Below the pieces are notes generated by a model. The model worked only from the letters and a program-made list of their open reading frames with translations. It was not told where the DNA came from and searched no databases. DNA of 64,000 nt. It comes from Paenibacillus sp. SYP-B3998. GTDB lineage: Bacteria; Bacillota; Bacilli; Paenibacillales; NBRC-103111. Positions 1 through 7,213 of this stretch are shown piece after piece. The stretch covers positions 1 to 64,000 of the forward strand of contig NZ_JAAIKC010000009.1 of NCBI RefSeq assembly GCF_010820665.1, in the 5' to 3' direction. The number at the start of each line of letters is the position of its first letter. Position 1 is the first letter of the stretch. Both the position numbers and the translations under genes were made by a program.

Positions 1-2
1 AA

Positions 3-92
3 TTATCAGAAGTTGAAGAGTTTATAAGCAGTAATAAAGAATTTAAATCTGCTGGAGAGCTATTACTTCAAAAATTATCGATCAAGAATTAA
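3..92 (+). CDS. C-terminal end of an unidentified protein (partial)
   Basis: An open frame enters from the window edge and encodes 29 residues ending in LSIKN before a TAA stop. It is charged and probably helical (SEVEEFISSNKEF). Most of the gene lies outside the window, so no family can be assigned. It could also be a chance open frame. Confidence 0.35.
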   Translation, partial: LSEVEEFISSNKEFKSAGELLLQKLSIKN

Positions 93-117
93 AGTCACAT
101 AAGAAGCAAACATTACT

Positions 118-148
118 AAACTAACGGGATACGATAGCTCAACGAGGA
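118..148 (+). repeat. Dispersed repeat core, copy A
   Basis: The stretch contains CTAACGGGATACGATAGCTC followed by AACGAGGA. It resembles the cores near 4.56-4.7, 13.67 and 15.05 kb (GAGCTAACGGAAACGATAG and TAACGGGATAGAGAGCTC). Only the core is recognisable here, so this copy is short or decayed. Confidence 0.45.
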
Positions 149-403
149 ACTATTATTACTTTAGAGAAAAGTACTAATATATATTGGTACCAGTTAACCA
201 CTGAGTCTAGTGTGGAGCCTAAAAAGACTTTCGATTACAGGTTTTCTTTTTTATACAGCTTCATCGTTGTTTCTTTAATACCTTTATTTTCCAATGTGAT
301 TGCCCTGACACTTATTAAAGAGGACTTGACGCTTTTTAAGACGCTGATTCCTTGTTTAACCTATGTTTATTTCTTCAAGTGCTGGTATTTGTTTTGGGCA
401 TGA
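125..403 (+). pseudogene. Fragment of an unidentified membrane protein
   Basis: The frame is open from just after a stop at 122-124. It runs through the repeat core into a plausible protein tail (STNIYWYQLTTESS, then two hydrophobic stretches around FLYSFIVVSLIPLFSNVIAL). A GTG at 212 could start a 63-aa product, but I see no convincing ribosome binding site. The 3' end overlaps the convergent MFS gene by 48 bp. The upstream half seems replaced by repeat sequence, so this is probably a remnant. A chance open frame is possible. Confidence 0.25.
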
Positions 404-1561
404 AATTTTATTCTTTTTTCGATCAAAAAGTTTGATTTTTAGCCCAATGCAGATGAATGCAAGCATCAGAAATAGTAAACCGCTCCATACTATTTGATGT
501 GTGCCTATCTTGGATAAAAACCAGCCCCCCGAAGCAGTACCCAACGCAATACCCAGATTACTAAAAGATACAAACAAACTATTTGCAAACTCAGGCGCTT
601 CAGTAGCCTCAGATGTTAGCCATATTTGGCTTATAATGAGACCGCCTGTGAAAACAGCTCCCCATACAATGATCATAATAATCATCGGTATCGTATAGGT
701 CCCCGCATAAAATAGCATTAAATAGATCATTCCCAATACCAAAGGATACGCTAAGGTCGTTTTAACGATATTTTTACTTAGTAGCTTACCAGCTTGAAGA
801 TTACCGTAGACACCACTTGCGCCAAATACAACTAACATGACACTTATCGTTGTCCCATTCATGTTTGTCACTTTGCCTAGATATTCAGCAAAATAGCTAT
901 ATACAGCGAATAGAGCTGACATAATGAAACATGCAGTTGCGATATTCAGCCATAATTGAGGTTTTACTAATACTTTTAATTGGCTCCCGTAGGATATTTT
1001 TTCTTTGACTGGCATAGAAGGAATCCAACCTAAAATACTTATACATGTTATCACATTAATCACCGCTGAGAATAGAAATGCTGATTCAAGCGAAAATTGA
1101 TTTCCAATAAATGATGTGATTGGAACACCGAGAACCATACCTACCGTCACACCTGTAAATACTTTGGCCACCGCTTGGGTGCTTTGATCTTGTGGGACAG
1201 AACTCGCAGCAGCTGTAAATGCGACTGAAAAGTAAACAGGATGAAGAAAGGCCGGTAGTATTCGAAAAAGTAATAGAACCGTATAGTTAGGAGCAAATGC
1301 TGATCCCAGATTGGAAATTGCGAAAATGACAAGCACTCCGGCCAATATTTTTTTACGATTTATCCCTGAAAATAGTAAAGTCATAAAGGGTCCGAACATA
1401 GCTATGACTAGAGCGAACAAACTAACAAGTAATCCTGCTTGCGAGACAGTGATTTGGTAGTGCTGAGTAATCTGCGGTAAAGTACCCACAATGCCAAGTT
1501 CGGTATTAATAATTCCAAATATGCCGATGGCGATTATATAGGATATATATGACTTTTTCAT
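356..1561 (-). CDS. MFS transporter, DHA1/AraJ-like drug or sugar exporter
   Basis: A 401-aa integral membrane protein with about twelve hydrophobic segments. The N-terminal TELGIVGTLPQI stretch is typical of the DHA1/AraJ group of proton-coupled exporters of drugs or sugars in the cytoplasmic membrane. The length fits the usual 380-410 aa. I place the start at the ATG opening MKKSYISY (1561), preceded by AAGGAG; an upstream in-frame ATG would add 16 hydrophilic residues without a better binding site. Just upstream, in the same orientation, is a decayed MerR-type regulator tail, which may once have controlled this exporter. The substrate cannot be told from the sequence. Confidence 0.85.
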   Translation of the reverse strand: MKKSYISYIIAIGIFGIINTELGIVGTLPQITQHYQITVSQAGLLVSLFALVIAMFGPFMTLLFSGINRKKILAGVLVIFAISNLGSAFAPNYTVLLLFRILPAFLHPVYFSVAFTAAASSVPQDQSTQAVAKVFTGVTVGMVLGVPITSFIGNQFSLESAFLFSAVINVITCISILGWIPSMPVKEKISYGSQLKVLVKPQLWLNIATACFIMSALFAVYSYFAEYLGKVTNMNGTTISVMLVVFGASGVYGNLQAGKLLSKNIVKTTLAYPLVLGMIYLMLFYAGTYTIPMIIMIIVWGAVFTGGLIISQIWLTSEATEAPEFANSLFVSFSNLGIALGTASGGWFLSKIGTHQIVWSGLLFLMLAFICIGLKIKLFDRKKNKISCPKQIPALEEINIG

Positions 1562-1640
1562 AGCGATCGGATTCTCCTTAGTTTCGAAAAATGGGATGCC
1601 AAACAACACCCATACTGACTTATGGTTGTTTGGATCAGAC

Positions 1641-1796
1641 TTATTTTGTTTTGTTAAGTAAGTAATTCTCCACCATTGCCTTATAATTCACGATCTTATC
1701 TGCAAGTAAATTCAGATTATGGCTAAGCTCAAGCATATGTTGCTGCACTTCTTTGTAGTGCTCCTCGAGAAGAATCCTCCGCTGTGTTAAGGCACG
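1641..1796 (-). pseudogene. C-terminal remnant of a MerR-family regulator
   Basis: The reverse strand encodes 51 residues (RALTQRRILLEEHYKEVQQH... ending YLLNKTK) with the pattern of the C-terminal dimerisation coiled coil of MerR-type regulators: RxxLLEEH, then a VNYKAMVENY-like end. A stop lies directly upstream in frame and no DNA-binding domain follows. It lies 80 bp upstream of the MFS gene on the same strand, consistent with a former MerR-exporter pair. Confidence 0.55.
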
Positions 1797-1972
1797 TTAA
1801 AGAAAATAACGGATCAATGTTACGCAAGAAATCCCCCTTCGTTACGCCATTCAAGGCTACCGAATTGGTCTAGTATTTCTTTGATAGTGCCTTATTTCAA
1901 ATATGAAGTCTCCAGACATGTGGAGTGCTACGTGTTGCTAGTCAGGGTTTCAGTGTCTTAACAATTATGACG

Positions 1973-2236
1973 TTATACTGAAACTTCCAAATGAATAAGT
2001 CCGATGGAATCTATAATCACGCATCCCAGGTACGATCCGATAGCAATTCCGGCGTTAAACGCGGCAATATTGATCGCAGATACAACATCAATATTGCCGC
2101 GTTTAACGCCGGAACATAACGTTTAGCCAGCATCTGGACATAGGTTTGTAGTGCCGGCACATTCATGAAAGCCACATGTAGAACAGCGCATTTAATGGGA
2201 TTGCGGTTAGCAATTTTTCCGCCAATTATTTTTATG
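1973..2236 (-). pseudogene. Remnant of a second MFS transporter (C-terminal third)
   Basis: The reverse strand reads FIKIIGGKIANRNPIK, then FMNVPALQTYVQMLAKRYV, and in another frame DVVSAINIAAFNAGIAIGSY and a short tail to a stop. These motifs (GGKxADRNPIK, NVPALQ, SAxNIAAFNxGxAxG) are typical of the C-terminal half of YdhP/AraJ-type exporters. The frame is broken at a 68-bp perfect inverted duplication (2047-2114). It is distinct from the intact MFS gene at 356-1561. Nothing of the N-terminal half remains before the aldo/keto reductase gene. Confidence 0.6.
2047..2114. repeat. Perfect inverted repeat, 28-bp arms, 12-nt loop
   Basis: The arms 2047-2074 and 2087-2114 are exact reverse complements, separated by CGCAGATACAAC. 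The right-hand arm is the native coding sequence of the MFS remnant (AINIAAFNAG on the reverse strand); the other is an inverted copy of it. There is no T-run beside it, so it is better explained as an inverted duplication by template switching than as a terminator. Confidence 0.9.
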
Positions 2237-2241
2237 AAATG

Positions 2242-2276
2242 AACAACACAAGAGGTTTGGGGCCTGTGTTGTTTTT
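2242..2276. terminator. Rho-independent terminator-like hairpin
   Basis: AACAACACA and TGTGTTGTT form a nine-bp stem with a 14-nt loop and a T-run on the + strand. It lies just 3' of the aldo/keto reductase gene, which reads on the minus strand, and could also stop transcription from the left. Confidence 0.55.
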
Positions 2277-2283
2277 GAATACA

Positions 2284-3261
2284 CTATTCATTGATAGGCA
2301 TTACGATTCGGGCGCTTTTGGCAATCTTTTTTATCTCTGTAAGCACAGATTCATTCAGTTTTACTTCGGCAGCTGCCAATGCATTCAAAATATGCTCGGG
2401 CTTACGTACGCCAATAAGAGCACTTGTTAAGGCAGGATTCGCCAGAACATAAGCAATGGCTAATTGGGAAACGGTGATGTCGAGTTGTGCGGCTACGTCT
2501 TTGAGTTGTTCGACGATGGCGATATTTTGCATGAAACCTTCCCCGGTATGGGAAGGGGATTTCGATCGCCAATCCTGCTCGTCGAAACGTGAGTCGAAAG
2601 TATAGTTGCCCGAGAGAAGTCCCGATGCAAGCGGACTGTAAGCCAGTACGCCGATTCCTTTATCTATGCAATACGGCAGAAGATCGGACTCCACCTGATG
2701 GGCAAGTATTGAGTAAGGCGGTTGCAGGGAATCAATATGTCTGACCGCCAAAGCCTCATCAAGAAGTGCGATGGGGAAGTTGCTGACTCCGACATAACGT
2801 ATTTTGCCATCCTGAACCAACTTCTCCATGGCTCGCATTGTTTCTTCAACAGGTGCTTTAACGTCAGTATCCGGCCAGTGCATTTGGTACAAATCGATAT
2901 AATCGGTACCGAGACGGCGCAAGGAATCTTCCGCTTCGCGAATGATCGAACCGTATGTTCCGTTGCGGGTTATATTGTTTTTATCGTCCCAGACTAGACC
3001 AAACTTAGTAGCGATCACGGCTTTCTCGCGACTGCCTTTAAGCGCCTTACCGAGCACTTCTTCGGAGTGACCCATGCCGTAAACAGCAGCCGTATCAAAA
3101 AAATTAATGCCAGCATCAAGCGCAGCACGAATACTATTTTGCGACAATTGATCGTTTTGTTCGCCCCATGAGAACACCCAGTCTCCGCCGCCAATTGCCC
3201 AAGTTCCAAAACCGATCACAGAGATTTCCGGTCCGTTTTTCCCTAATTTCCGATATTTCAT
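2284..3261 (-). CDS. Aldo/keto reductase
   Basis: A 325-aa cytosolic NADPH-dependent oxidoreductase of the aldo/keto reductase superfamily (TIM barrel). Family signatures are visible: GFGTWAIGG near the N-terminus, DTAAVYGMGHSEEVLGKAL with the catalytic Asp and Tyr, the Lys in VIATKFG, IDLYQMHWPD with the His, GVSNF, and the cofactor-loop region near ALIGVRKPEHI. The start is the ATG at 3261, preceded by GGAGGAG; the longer frame would add 12 residues. It is divergent from an MmyB-type regulator gene, with palindromes in the shared promoter region, so that regulator probably controls it. The physiological substrate is unknown. Confidence 0.92.
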   Translation of the reverse strand: MKYRKLGKNGPEISVIGFGTWAIGGGDWVFSWGEQNDQLSQNSIRAALDAGINFFDTAAVYGMGHSEEVLGKALKGSREKAVIATKFGLVWDDKNNITRNGTYGSIIREAEDSLRRLGTDYIDLYQMHWPDTDVKAPVEETMRAMEKLVQDGKIRYVGVSNFPIALLDEALAVRHIDSLQPPYSILAHQVESDLLPYCIDKGIGVLAYSPLASGLLSGNYTFDSRFDEQDWRSKSPSHTGEGFMQNIAIVEQLKDVAAQLDITVSQLAIAYVLANPALTSALIGVRKPEHILNALAAAEVKLNESVLTEIKKIAKSARIVMPINE

Positions 3262-3310
3262 GTTTATCGTCTCTCCTCCTATTTGATTGAATTGCACTGC
3301 GTTACCTGTG

Positions 3311-3363
3311 CTGTGGTATGATTATGCCACAGATACAACTGGATAACGATGAGTTTAGTTATC
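3311..3363. promoter_or_regulatory. Candidate operators between the reductase and regulator genes
   Basis: Two palindromes lie in the divergent intergenic region. CTGTGGTAT / ATGCCACAG spans 3311-3332, with one mismatch between arms. GATAAC / GTTATC spans 3342-3363. Their position between a divergent regulator and reductase suggests autoregulated operator sites. No binding data are implied. Confidence 0.4.
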
Positions 3364-3421
3364 ATAGGTGCAGTAACACCAGGTTAAAGGGATTACCCTT
3401 ACCTTATAAGGAGTGGATTAA

Positions 3422-4297
3422 ATGAGTACGAACAATCGGCGTTCGGAATTGGGAGACTTTTTACGGACGCGCAGAGAGCGTCTGGATCCTTCGGAACACG
3501 GATTTACGATAGGGACAAGACGAAGGACGTCAGGGTTAAGAAGAGAGGAGTTGGCGCAAGTTGCCGGAGTTAGCGTTTCTTGGTATACGTGGCTGGAGCA
3601 GGGGCGTGATATAAATGTCTCGTCGCAAGTGTTGGAGAGCATCGCTAGAGCGCTGCGATTGGATTGGGTGGAACGAAGGCATCTGTTCAATTTGGCGTTG
3701 GACACGGATACGATTCAGTATTTGCCTCAACAGTCATCGGATTATAATAACGTGCTTCAAAGTGTATTGGATTCTTGGGATACCTGTCCGGCGTATGCAG
3801 TTGATTACAAATGGAATATTGTTGGGTGGAACTCTTTGGCGAGCCGGGTTTTTGGTGATTATTCTAAGCGTTCTGAAAGGGATCTCAACTTGATATGGTA
3901 TGTTTTTACCAATCATTCACAGCGTATGCTGCTTGTAAACTGGGAAAGAGAAGCGAAAAACGGTCAGGCCTTGTTTCGAGCGACCAGCGACCAATACGCA
4001 GATAACCCGTGGTTTAGCCAGTTTATACACGACTTAAGCGAAGCCAGTTTGGAGTTTCGGGAATGGTGGGCATTGCACGATATCCGGATCACTCATGGCA
4101 ACAAAGAGCTGAATCATCCTGTTGTAGGAAGTTTGTCCCTGAGACAAACAACGTTATTGATCGCTGAGTTCCCTGAGCTTAAAATTTTGCTGTATACCCC
4201 ACTTCCACAGGGAAATACGTTGGAGAAGCTCAGACATCTTGCTTCATCAACGCACGCAACTGAAACAAAGGAATTGCAGTTGGGAATATTTCGTTGA
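3422..4297 (+). CDS. XRE-type transcriptional regulator with MmyB-like ligand-binding domain
   Basis: A 291-aa regulator. Residues 9-80 form an XRE-type helix-turn-helix (RRTSGLRREELAQVAGVSVSWYTWLEQG, then VLESIARALRL), the standard N-terminus of MmyB-like regulators. The rest, starting around NVLQSVLDSWDTCPAYAVD and containing the NLIWYVFTNHSQRMLL stretch, matches their PAS-like ligand-binding domain. The ATG follows a good AAGGAG site. Divergent orientation to an aldo/keto reductase is a recurrent arrangement in which the regulator represses the reductase. The ligand is unknown. Confidence 0.9.
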   Translation: MSTNNRRSELGDFLRTRRERLDPSEHGFTIGTRRRTSGLRREELAQVAGVSVSWYTWLEQGRDINVSSQVLESIARALRLDWVERRHLFNLALDTDTIQYLPQQSSDYNNVLQSVLDSWDTCPAYAVDYKWNIVGWNSLASRVFGDYSKRSERDLNLIWYVFTNHSQRMLLVNWEREAKNGQALFRATSDQYADNPWFSQFIHDLSEASLEFREWWALHDIRITHGNKELNHPVVGSLSLRQTTLLIAEFPELKILLYTPLPQGNTLEKLRHLASSTHATETKELQLGIFR

Positions 4298-4299
4298 AG

Positions 4300-4523
4300 T
4301 ATGAAATGATGTTCATAACGACTTCAGCATACATCTGGGATGTTTCCAGTGCCACGCACTTCATTCCTATGCTGCATTCCGGGAGGTGCGACAAATCGTA
4401 CTTCATGCATTCCATCAGGCAGGAATCCAGAAGCCCGAAGAAAGAACTATGTTGTTCCTAGCCAGAGGATTGTTATGCAACATTGCTGTAGCAATTAACT
4501 TACCGGAATTAATGGAAAAATGA
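4300..4523 (+). pseudogene. C-terminal remnant of a TetR/AcrR-family regulator
   Basis: Two consecutive frames encode parts of a TetR-type C-terminal domain: YEMMFITTSAYIW at the start, then FREVRQIVLHAFHQAGIQ through FLARGLLCNIAVAINLPELM to a stop at 4521. The pattern (helix, G.L.N...A..LP) is typical of TetR ligand domains. The helix-turn-helix half is missing and the two parts need a frameshift between about 4340 and 4376, so the gene is dead. Confidence 0.55.
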
Positions 4524-4559
4524 GGAGGTGAGCGACGCCTCCGTAGAAAATTCAAAAAG

Positions 4560-4707
4560 TTTAACGGGATAGAGAGCTCAATAAAGGATGTTAGATACAG
4601 ATGTCCGCCATTGAGCTAAAGGAAAACGATAGTGGAGGAGCTTGCCGCGTGGCAGCTCTTTCTTTTGGTTTATTAAAGTAACGGTCAGGCTAGTTCCAAT
4701 ATGTGTT
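4560..4707 (+). repeat. Dispersed repeat, copy B (long form)
   Basis: It begins TTAACGGGATAGAGAGCTC, then has CATTGAGCTAAAGGAAAACG followed by ATAGTGG, an internal imperfect hairpin (GGAGCTTGCC / GGCAGCTCT with a T-rich 3' side), and ends TTATTAAAGTAACGGTCAGG. The same order (GAGCTAA..GAAACGATAG, GGAGC hairpin, TTATTAAGATAACGGGCAGA) occurs at 15044-15137. It does not look coding. Confidence 0.6.
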
Positions 4708-4839
4708 AATATAGTTTATGTAAGACTAATAAATTAACACGGGCTAACCCAGGTGATTTGTATTAGTTTAACCCACGAATTTTTCCTTCTAAGCAACGAT
4801 TTTAATTTGAATGACAGATATGAGATTATACGGGGTGTA

Positions 4840-4877
4840 AAAAAACGCCGGTGACCCTAAGCAGGTGACCGGCGTTT
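4840..4877 (-). terminator. Rho-independent terminator of the VOC gene
   Basis: Read on the minus strand, AAACGCCGGTCACC pairs with GGTCACCGGCGTTT and is followed by a T-run. It lies directly after the stop of the VOC-family gene. Confidence 0.85.
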
Positions 4878-4882
4878 CCATA

Positions 4883-5284
4883 TTAGCGTTTCGGCATTTT
4901 GCTCTCATCCATGTACAGCAGGTTCCAGCGGTGACCGTCCAGGTCGGCAAATCCTGCGCCGTACATCCAGCCGTCAATTTCACTCGGCTTGCTAAAGATG
5001 CTTCCTCCGGCAAACTCTACTTTTTGAATAAAGGCATCTACTTCTTCTCTGCTTTCAGCGCCAATGGAAAATATTACTTCTGCGCTATGGGAAGTATCTG
5101 CGGTTTTTGAACCTGTAAATTTCTCAAACGCCGCATCCGGGAACAGCAGAATCGTTGTTGGGCCTATGGCAAGCTTGGCTCTTTCATTACCAACGCTCAC
5201 CGCATGGAATCCAATCTCATTGAAAAAGGCAGTTGACCTCTCAACATCTTTGACCGGCAGGTTAATCCAAATCTCCTGTGACAT
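4883..5284 (-). CDS. VOC-family (glyoxalase/bleomycin-resistance-like) protein
   Basis: A 133-aa soluble protein of the vicinal-oxygen-chelate superfamily. It shows the paired beta-alpha-beta-beta-beta modules: INLPVKDVERSTAFFNEIGF at the start and ADLDGHRWNLLYMDES at the end, the latter carrying the D-x-D-G-H-x-W motif common in lactoylglutathione-lyase-like proteins of unknown substrate. The length is typical. The start is the ATG at 5284, preceded by AGGAGG; the longer frame adds nine residues with no better site. It appears monocistronic, with its own terminator. The specific activity (dioxygenase, lyase or antibiotic binding) cannot be read from the sequence. Confidence 0.88.
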   Translation of the reverse strand: MSQEIWINLPVKDVERSTAFFNEIGFHAVSVGNERAKLAIGPTTILLFPDAAFEKFTGSKTADTSHSAEVIFSIGAESREEVDAFIQKVEFAGGSIFSKPSEIDGWMYGAGFADLDGHRWNLLYMDESKMPKR

Positions 5285-5360
5285 GGCTGTAGCCTCCTGG
5301 AATATATTCAACTACTTCTACTATACTCTACTTCTGGCAGCAGAAGCGAATCTTATAAAA

Positions 5361-5400
5361 GAAACCGCAAGGTATGACATACCTTGCGGTTTCCTTAGTA
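5361..5400 (-). terminator. Perfect 33-nt palindromic terminator
   Basis: Arms GAAACCGCAAGGTATG and its exact complement flank a single central A. The minus-strand reading is followed by TTTT. It lies just past the stop of the siderophore-binding-protein fragment. Being nearly a perfect palindrome, it may act in both directions. Confidence 0.75.
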
Positions 5401-5403
5401 AAC

Positions 5404-5640
5404 TTATTTACTTGTCTGCTCCAGCATCGTCTCCGTCAAGGTATCGATCTGGCCAAGAATGGATTTCGCATCAAAGTAGAAGTGTGTTTTGTAATCCAGC
5501 GGAATGACATTGCCATTCTTAACGGCCGGAGGTCCTTGCCAGATTTTGCTTTCGGTAAGAGCCTTAAGCTGCTCTTCGGATGTTTCAGTATACGAATGGT
5601 ACAGCAGAACTAATCGGTATACATGGTTCAAATCATGCAA
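5404..5640 (-). pseudogene. C-terminal fragment of an iron-siderophore substrate-binding protein
   Basis: The 78-residue frame contains TETSEEQLKALTESKIWQG, PAVKNGNVIPLD and TEMMLEQ-like ends. This is the usual C-terminus of FhuD/FecB-type solute-binding proteins: 'W..LPAVKNGNV..L' followed by a final helix. A full protein is about 310 aa, so about three quarters is missing. The upstream boundary coincides with a HAD-hydrolase fragment of opposite orientation, showing a deletion or rearrangement junction. A short product is possible from the ATG at 5640 but unlikely to function. Confidence 0.6.
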
Positions 5641-5782
5641 AAATCAGCATCAAAGGAAGAAGCCGTGCAATGGGTGCTTAATGATATCGGGGTGAAGTCA
5701 GAAAATGTAATGGTATTCGGGGATGACTTTAACGATTTAGGACTATTCCAAATGTGGGGTTTGACAGCCGCCATGCGGCGGC
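5638..5782 (+). pseudogene. Fragment of a Cof-type HAD hydrolase
   Basis: The + strand reads SASKEEAVQWVLNDIGV then ENVMVFGDDFNDLGLFQMWG. This matches motifs III and IV of Cof-type HAD phosphatases: SK..A...L, then the GDxxND acidic motif that binds magnesium. The nucleophile domain and the C-terminus are missing, and it is joined to unrelated DNA on both sides. Confidence 0.6.
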
Positions 5783-5789
5783 GACACAA

Positions 5790-5989
5790 CGCGCGCCCAG
5801 CGGATTTCCGATCGCAAAAGCTGCTCAGCCAAAGGTTGATTTATTTTAATTTTCTTGGTGATGGAGGGGCTTCATATCGCATGCAGCCACGCCAAAAAGC
5901 GGTTCGTACGCGCCATTGGATCCGTACTTTTTCTTGGTTCGTTCCTTGCCGAGAGCTTCAAGCTCCTGCATAACCATTTTTACATACAT
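5790..5989 (-). pseudogene. N-terminal remnant of an AlkD-like DNA alkylation repair protein
   Basis: From the ATG at 5989 the reverse strand reads MQELEALGKERTKKKY then EPLFGVAACDMKPL, and after a one-base frameshift KKIKINQPLAEQLL. This is the N-terminal HEAT-repeat pattern of AlkD/AlkC-like DNA glycosylases: LEALG..QTKK.Y...GA.EPLFGV....MK.I.KKIK....LA..L. About 65 of about 230 residues remain. Confidence 0.55.
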
Positions 5990-6315
5990 TGTTTAATACT
6001 TCTTTCTAATTGGAGGTTTACCCTTAGGGTTTATGCTATCTATTAAGACTATATCAGATTTTGTAAGTATTTTTAATTGCACTTCCATCTAAGCAGGAAG
6101 CAGATTCAGTCGGAGATATACGCAACACCCAACCGGATTGTGACCAGATCATTGACGGGTAGGATAACGTGATGAGCCATTAAATTATTTGTCAGTAGAA
6201 TTTTGTTCTAGTAAAAATTTATAACATAACTCCATAGGGATGTAATAAAAAAGACATTCAAAACACCTCCGAAAATTGGTAAGGTACAGTCAAGGAAATA
6301 TTTAGGGGGATAAGT
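5990..6315. other. Gap without an intact gene
   Basis: No complete gene is seen. On the minus strand, 6106-6180 encodes HVILPVNDLVTIRLG and a short tail to a stop. This resembles the last strand of beta-lactamase-fold serine hydrolases (V.P..DLV.VRLG) and may be a further remnant. The right half is AT-rich and probably holds the promoter of the downstream two-component operon. Confidence 0.3.
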
Positions 6316-6369
6316 ATGCAAAGAAACTCCGAAAAAGAAGCTCGTTCATTTGGTGTTGAGGGATTTTAA
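6316..6369 (+). CDS. Putative 17-residue peptide upstream of the LytTR pair
   Basis: ATG at 6316 follows AGGGGGATAAGT, a strong ribosome binding site, and opens a frame for MQRNSEKEARSFGVEGF ending in TAA. It precedes the LytTR regulator gene by about 85 bp in the same direction. Its position suggests a leader or signal peptide, but it lacks the amphipathic helix and charged tail of AgrD-type precursors. It could equally be the truncated start of a lost gene. Confidence 0.3.
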   Translation: MQRNSEKEARSFGVEGF

Positions 6370-6471
6370 TTTGCATTTCATCCAAAAGCTATCTATACAA
6401 AGTCAAAAGGTTGTATCATGCTTATATAGAGTTTTAGAATAAAGGTATTGGAAATGAGAGGTGTATCATTT

Positions 6472-7212
6472 TTGTATAGAGTGGCTATTTGCGATGACGA
6501 GGAAAAACAAAGAGAGCTTGTTAAAAGCATCCTGATTACGTTGTCGATAAAAACAAATATAGATTTTGAAATCGAATTATTCGGCTCGGGAGAGCAGTTG
6601 GTATCCTATTATGAGCGCCATGAAACTCCATTCCATATTTTAATTTTGGATATTGAAATGGGTGGGATGAACGGGATTCAAACAGCCCGTACAATAAGAG
6701 GGTTAAATAACCTGGATGAACAAATTATTTTTCTGACAAGCTATCCTGAATATATGGTGGAAAGTTTTGATGTCATGACATTCCAGTATTTGATAAAACC
6801 CATTGCTCCTTCGATCTTGGAGGAGAAAATGATCAAGATATGCCAATACTTTCAAGCACTTGATAAAAAGTTTATGGTTATCAAGTCAACCTATGAAGAA
6901 ATCGTTTTAAAATATGATGACCTCATTAGTATTGAAGCTGCCAAAAGCTTAACTATAAAAAGCAAACTACATTTTACGACCACTAATCAAACCTATGAAA
7001 GCAAAGGCATCATTTCAGATTATGCTTTGGCCTTAAAAGACAGTAACTTCTTGCAAATCCATCGTTCTATTATTATTAATCTGCTTCATGTGAAGAAATT
7101 TGCTAGCGGAGTTGTTCTAATGTCCAATGGGTTGGAATTACCCATAGGTCGTTCTAAAATTAAAGAGGTTAAAGATACTTACACCAAATTTATGATTATG
7201 AAGGTCGATTGA
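6472..7212 (+). CDS. LytTR-type response regulator (AgrA/VirR-like)
   Basis: A 246-aa cytoplasmic regulator. Residues 1-120 form a receiver: RVAICDDEE acidic pair, phospho-acceptor Asp in FHILILDIEMGGMNG, Thr/Ser in IIFLTSY, and Lys in YLIKPI. Residues about 145-240 are a LytTR DNA-binding domain (ISIEAAKSLTIK, then FLQIHRSIIINLLHVKKF and LPIGRSKIKEVK). The likely start is TTG 6472 after GAGAGGTG; an ATG at 6454 or TTG at 6448 are alternatives. It is separated by one nucleotide from a GHKL sensor kinase, so the two form an operon. Family knowledge suggests a peptide- or cell-wall-signal response; targets may include the serine hydrolase gene downstream. Confidence 0.9.
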   Translation: MYRVAICDDEEKQRELVKSILITLSIKTNIDFEIELFGSGEQLVSYYERHETPFHILILDIEMGGMNGIQTARTIRGLNNLDEQIIFLTSYPEYMVESFDVMTFQYLIKPIAPSILEEKMIKICQYFQALDKKFMVIKSTYEEIVLKYDDLISIEAAKSLTIKSKLHFTTTNQTYESKGIISDYALALKDSNFLQIHRSIIINLLHVKKFASGVVLMSNGLELPIGRSKIKEVKDTYTKFMIMKVD

Positions 7213-7213
7213 T

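Noticed and set aside
3734..3916. Minus-strand frame inside the MmyB-type regulator gene
   Set aside because: Shadow of the coding strand without a ribosome site or recognisable protein pattern.
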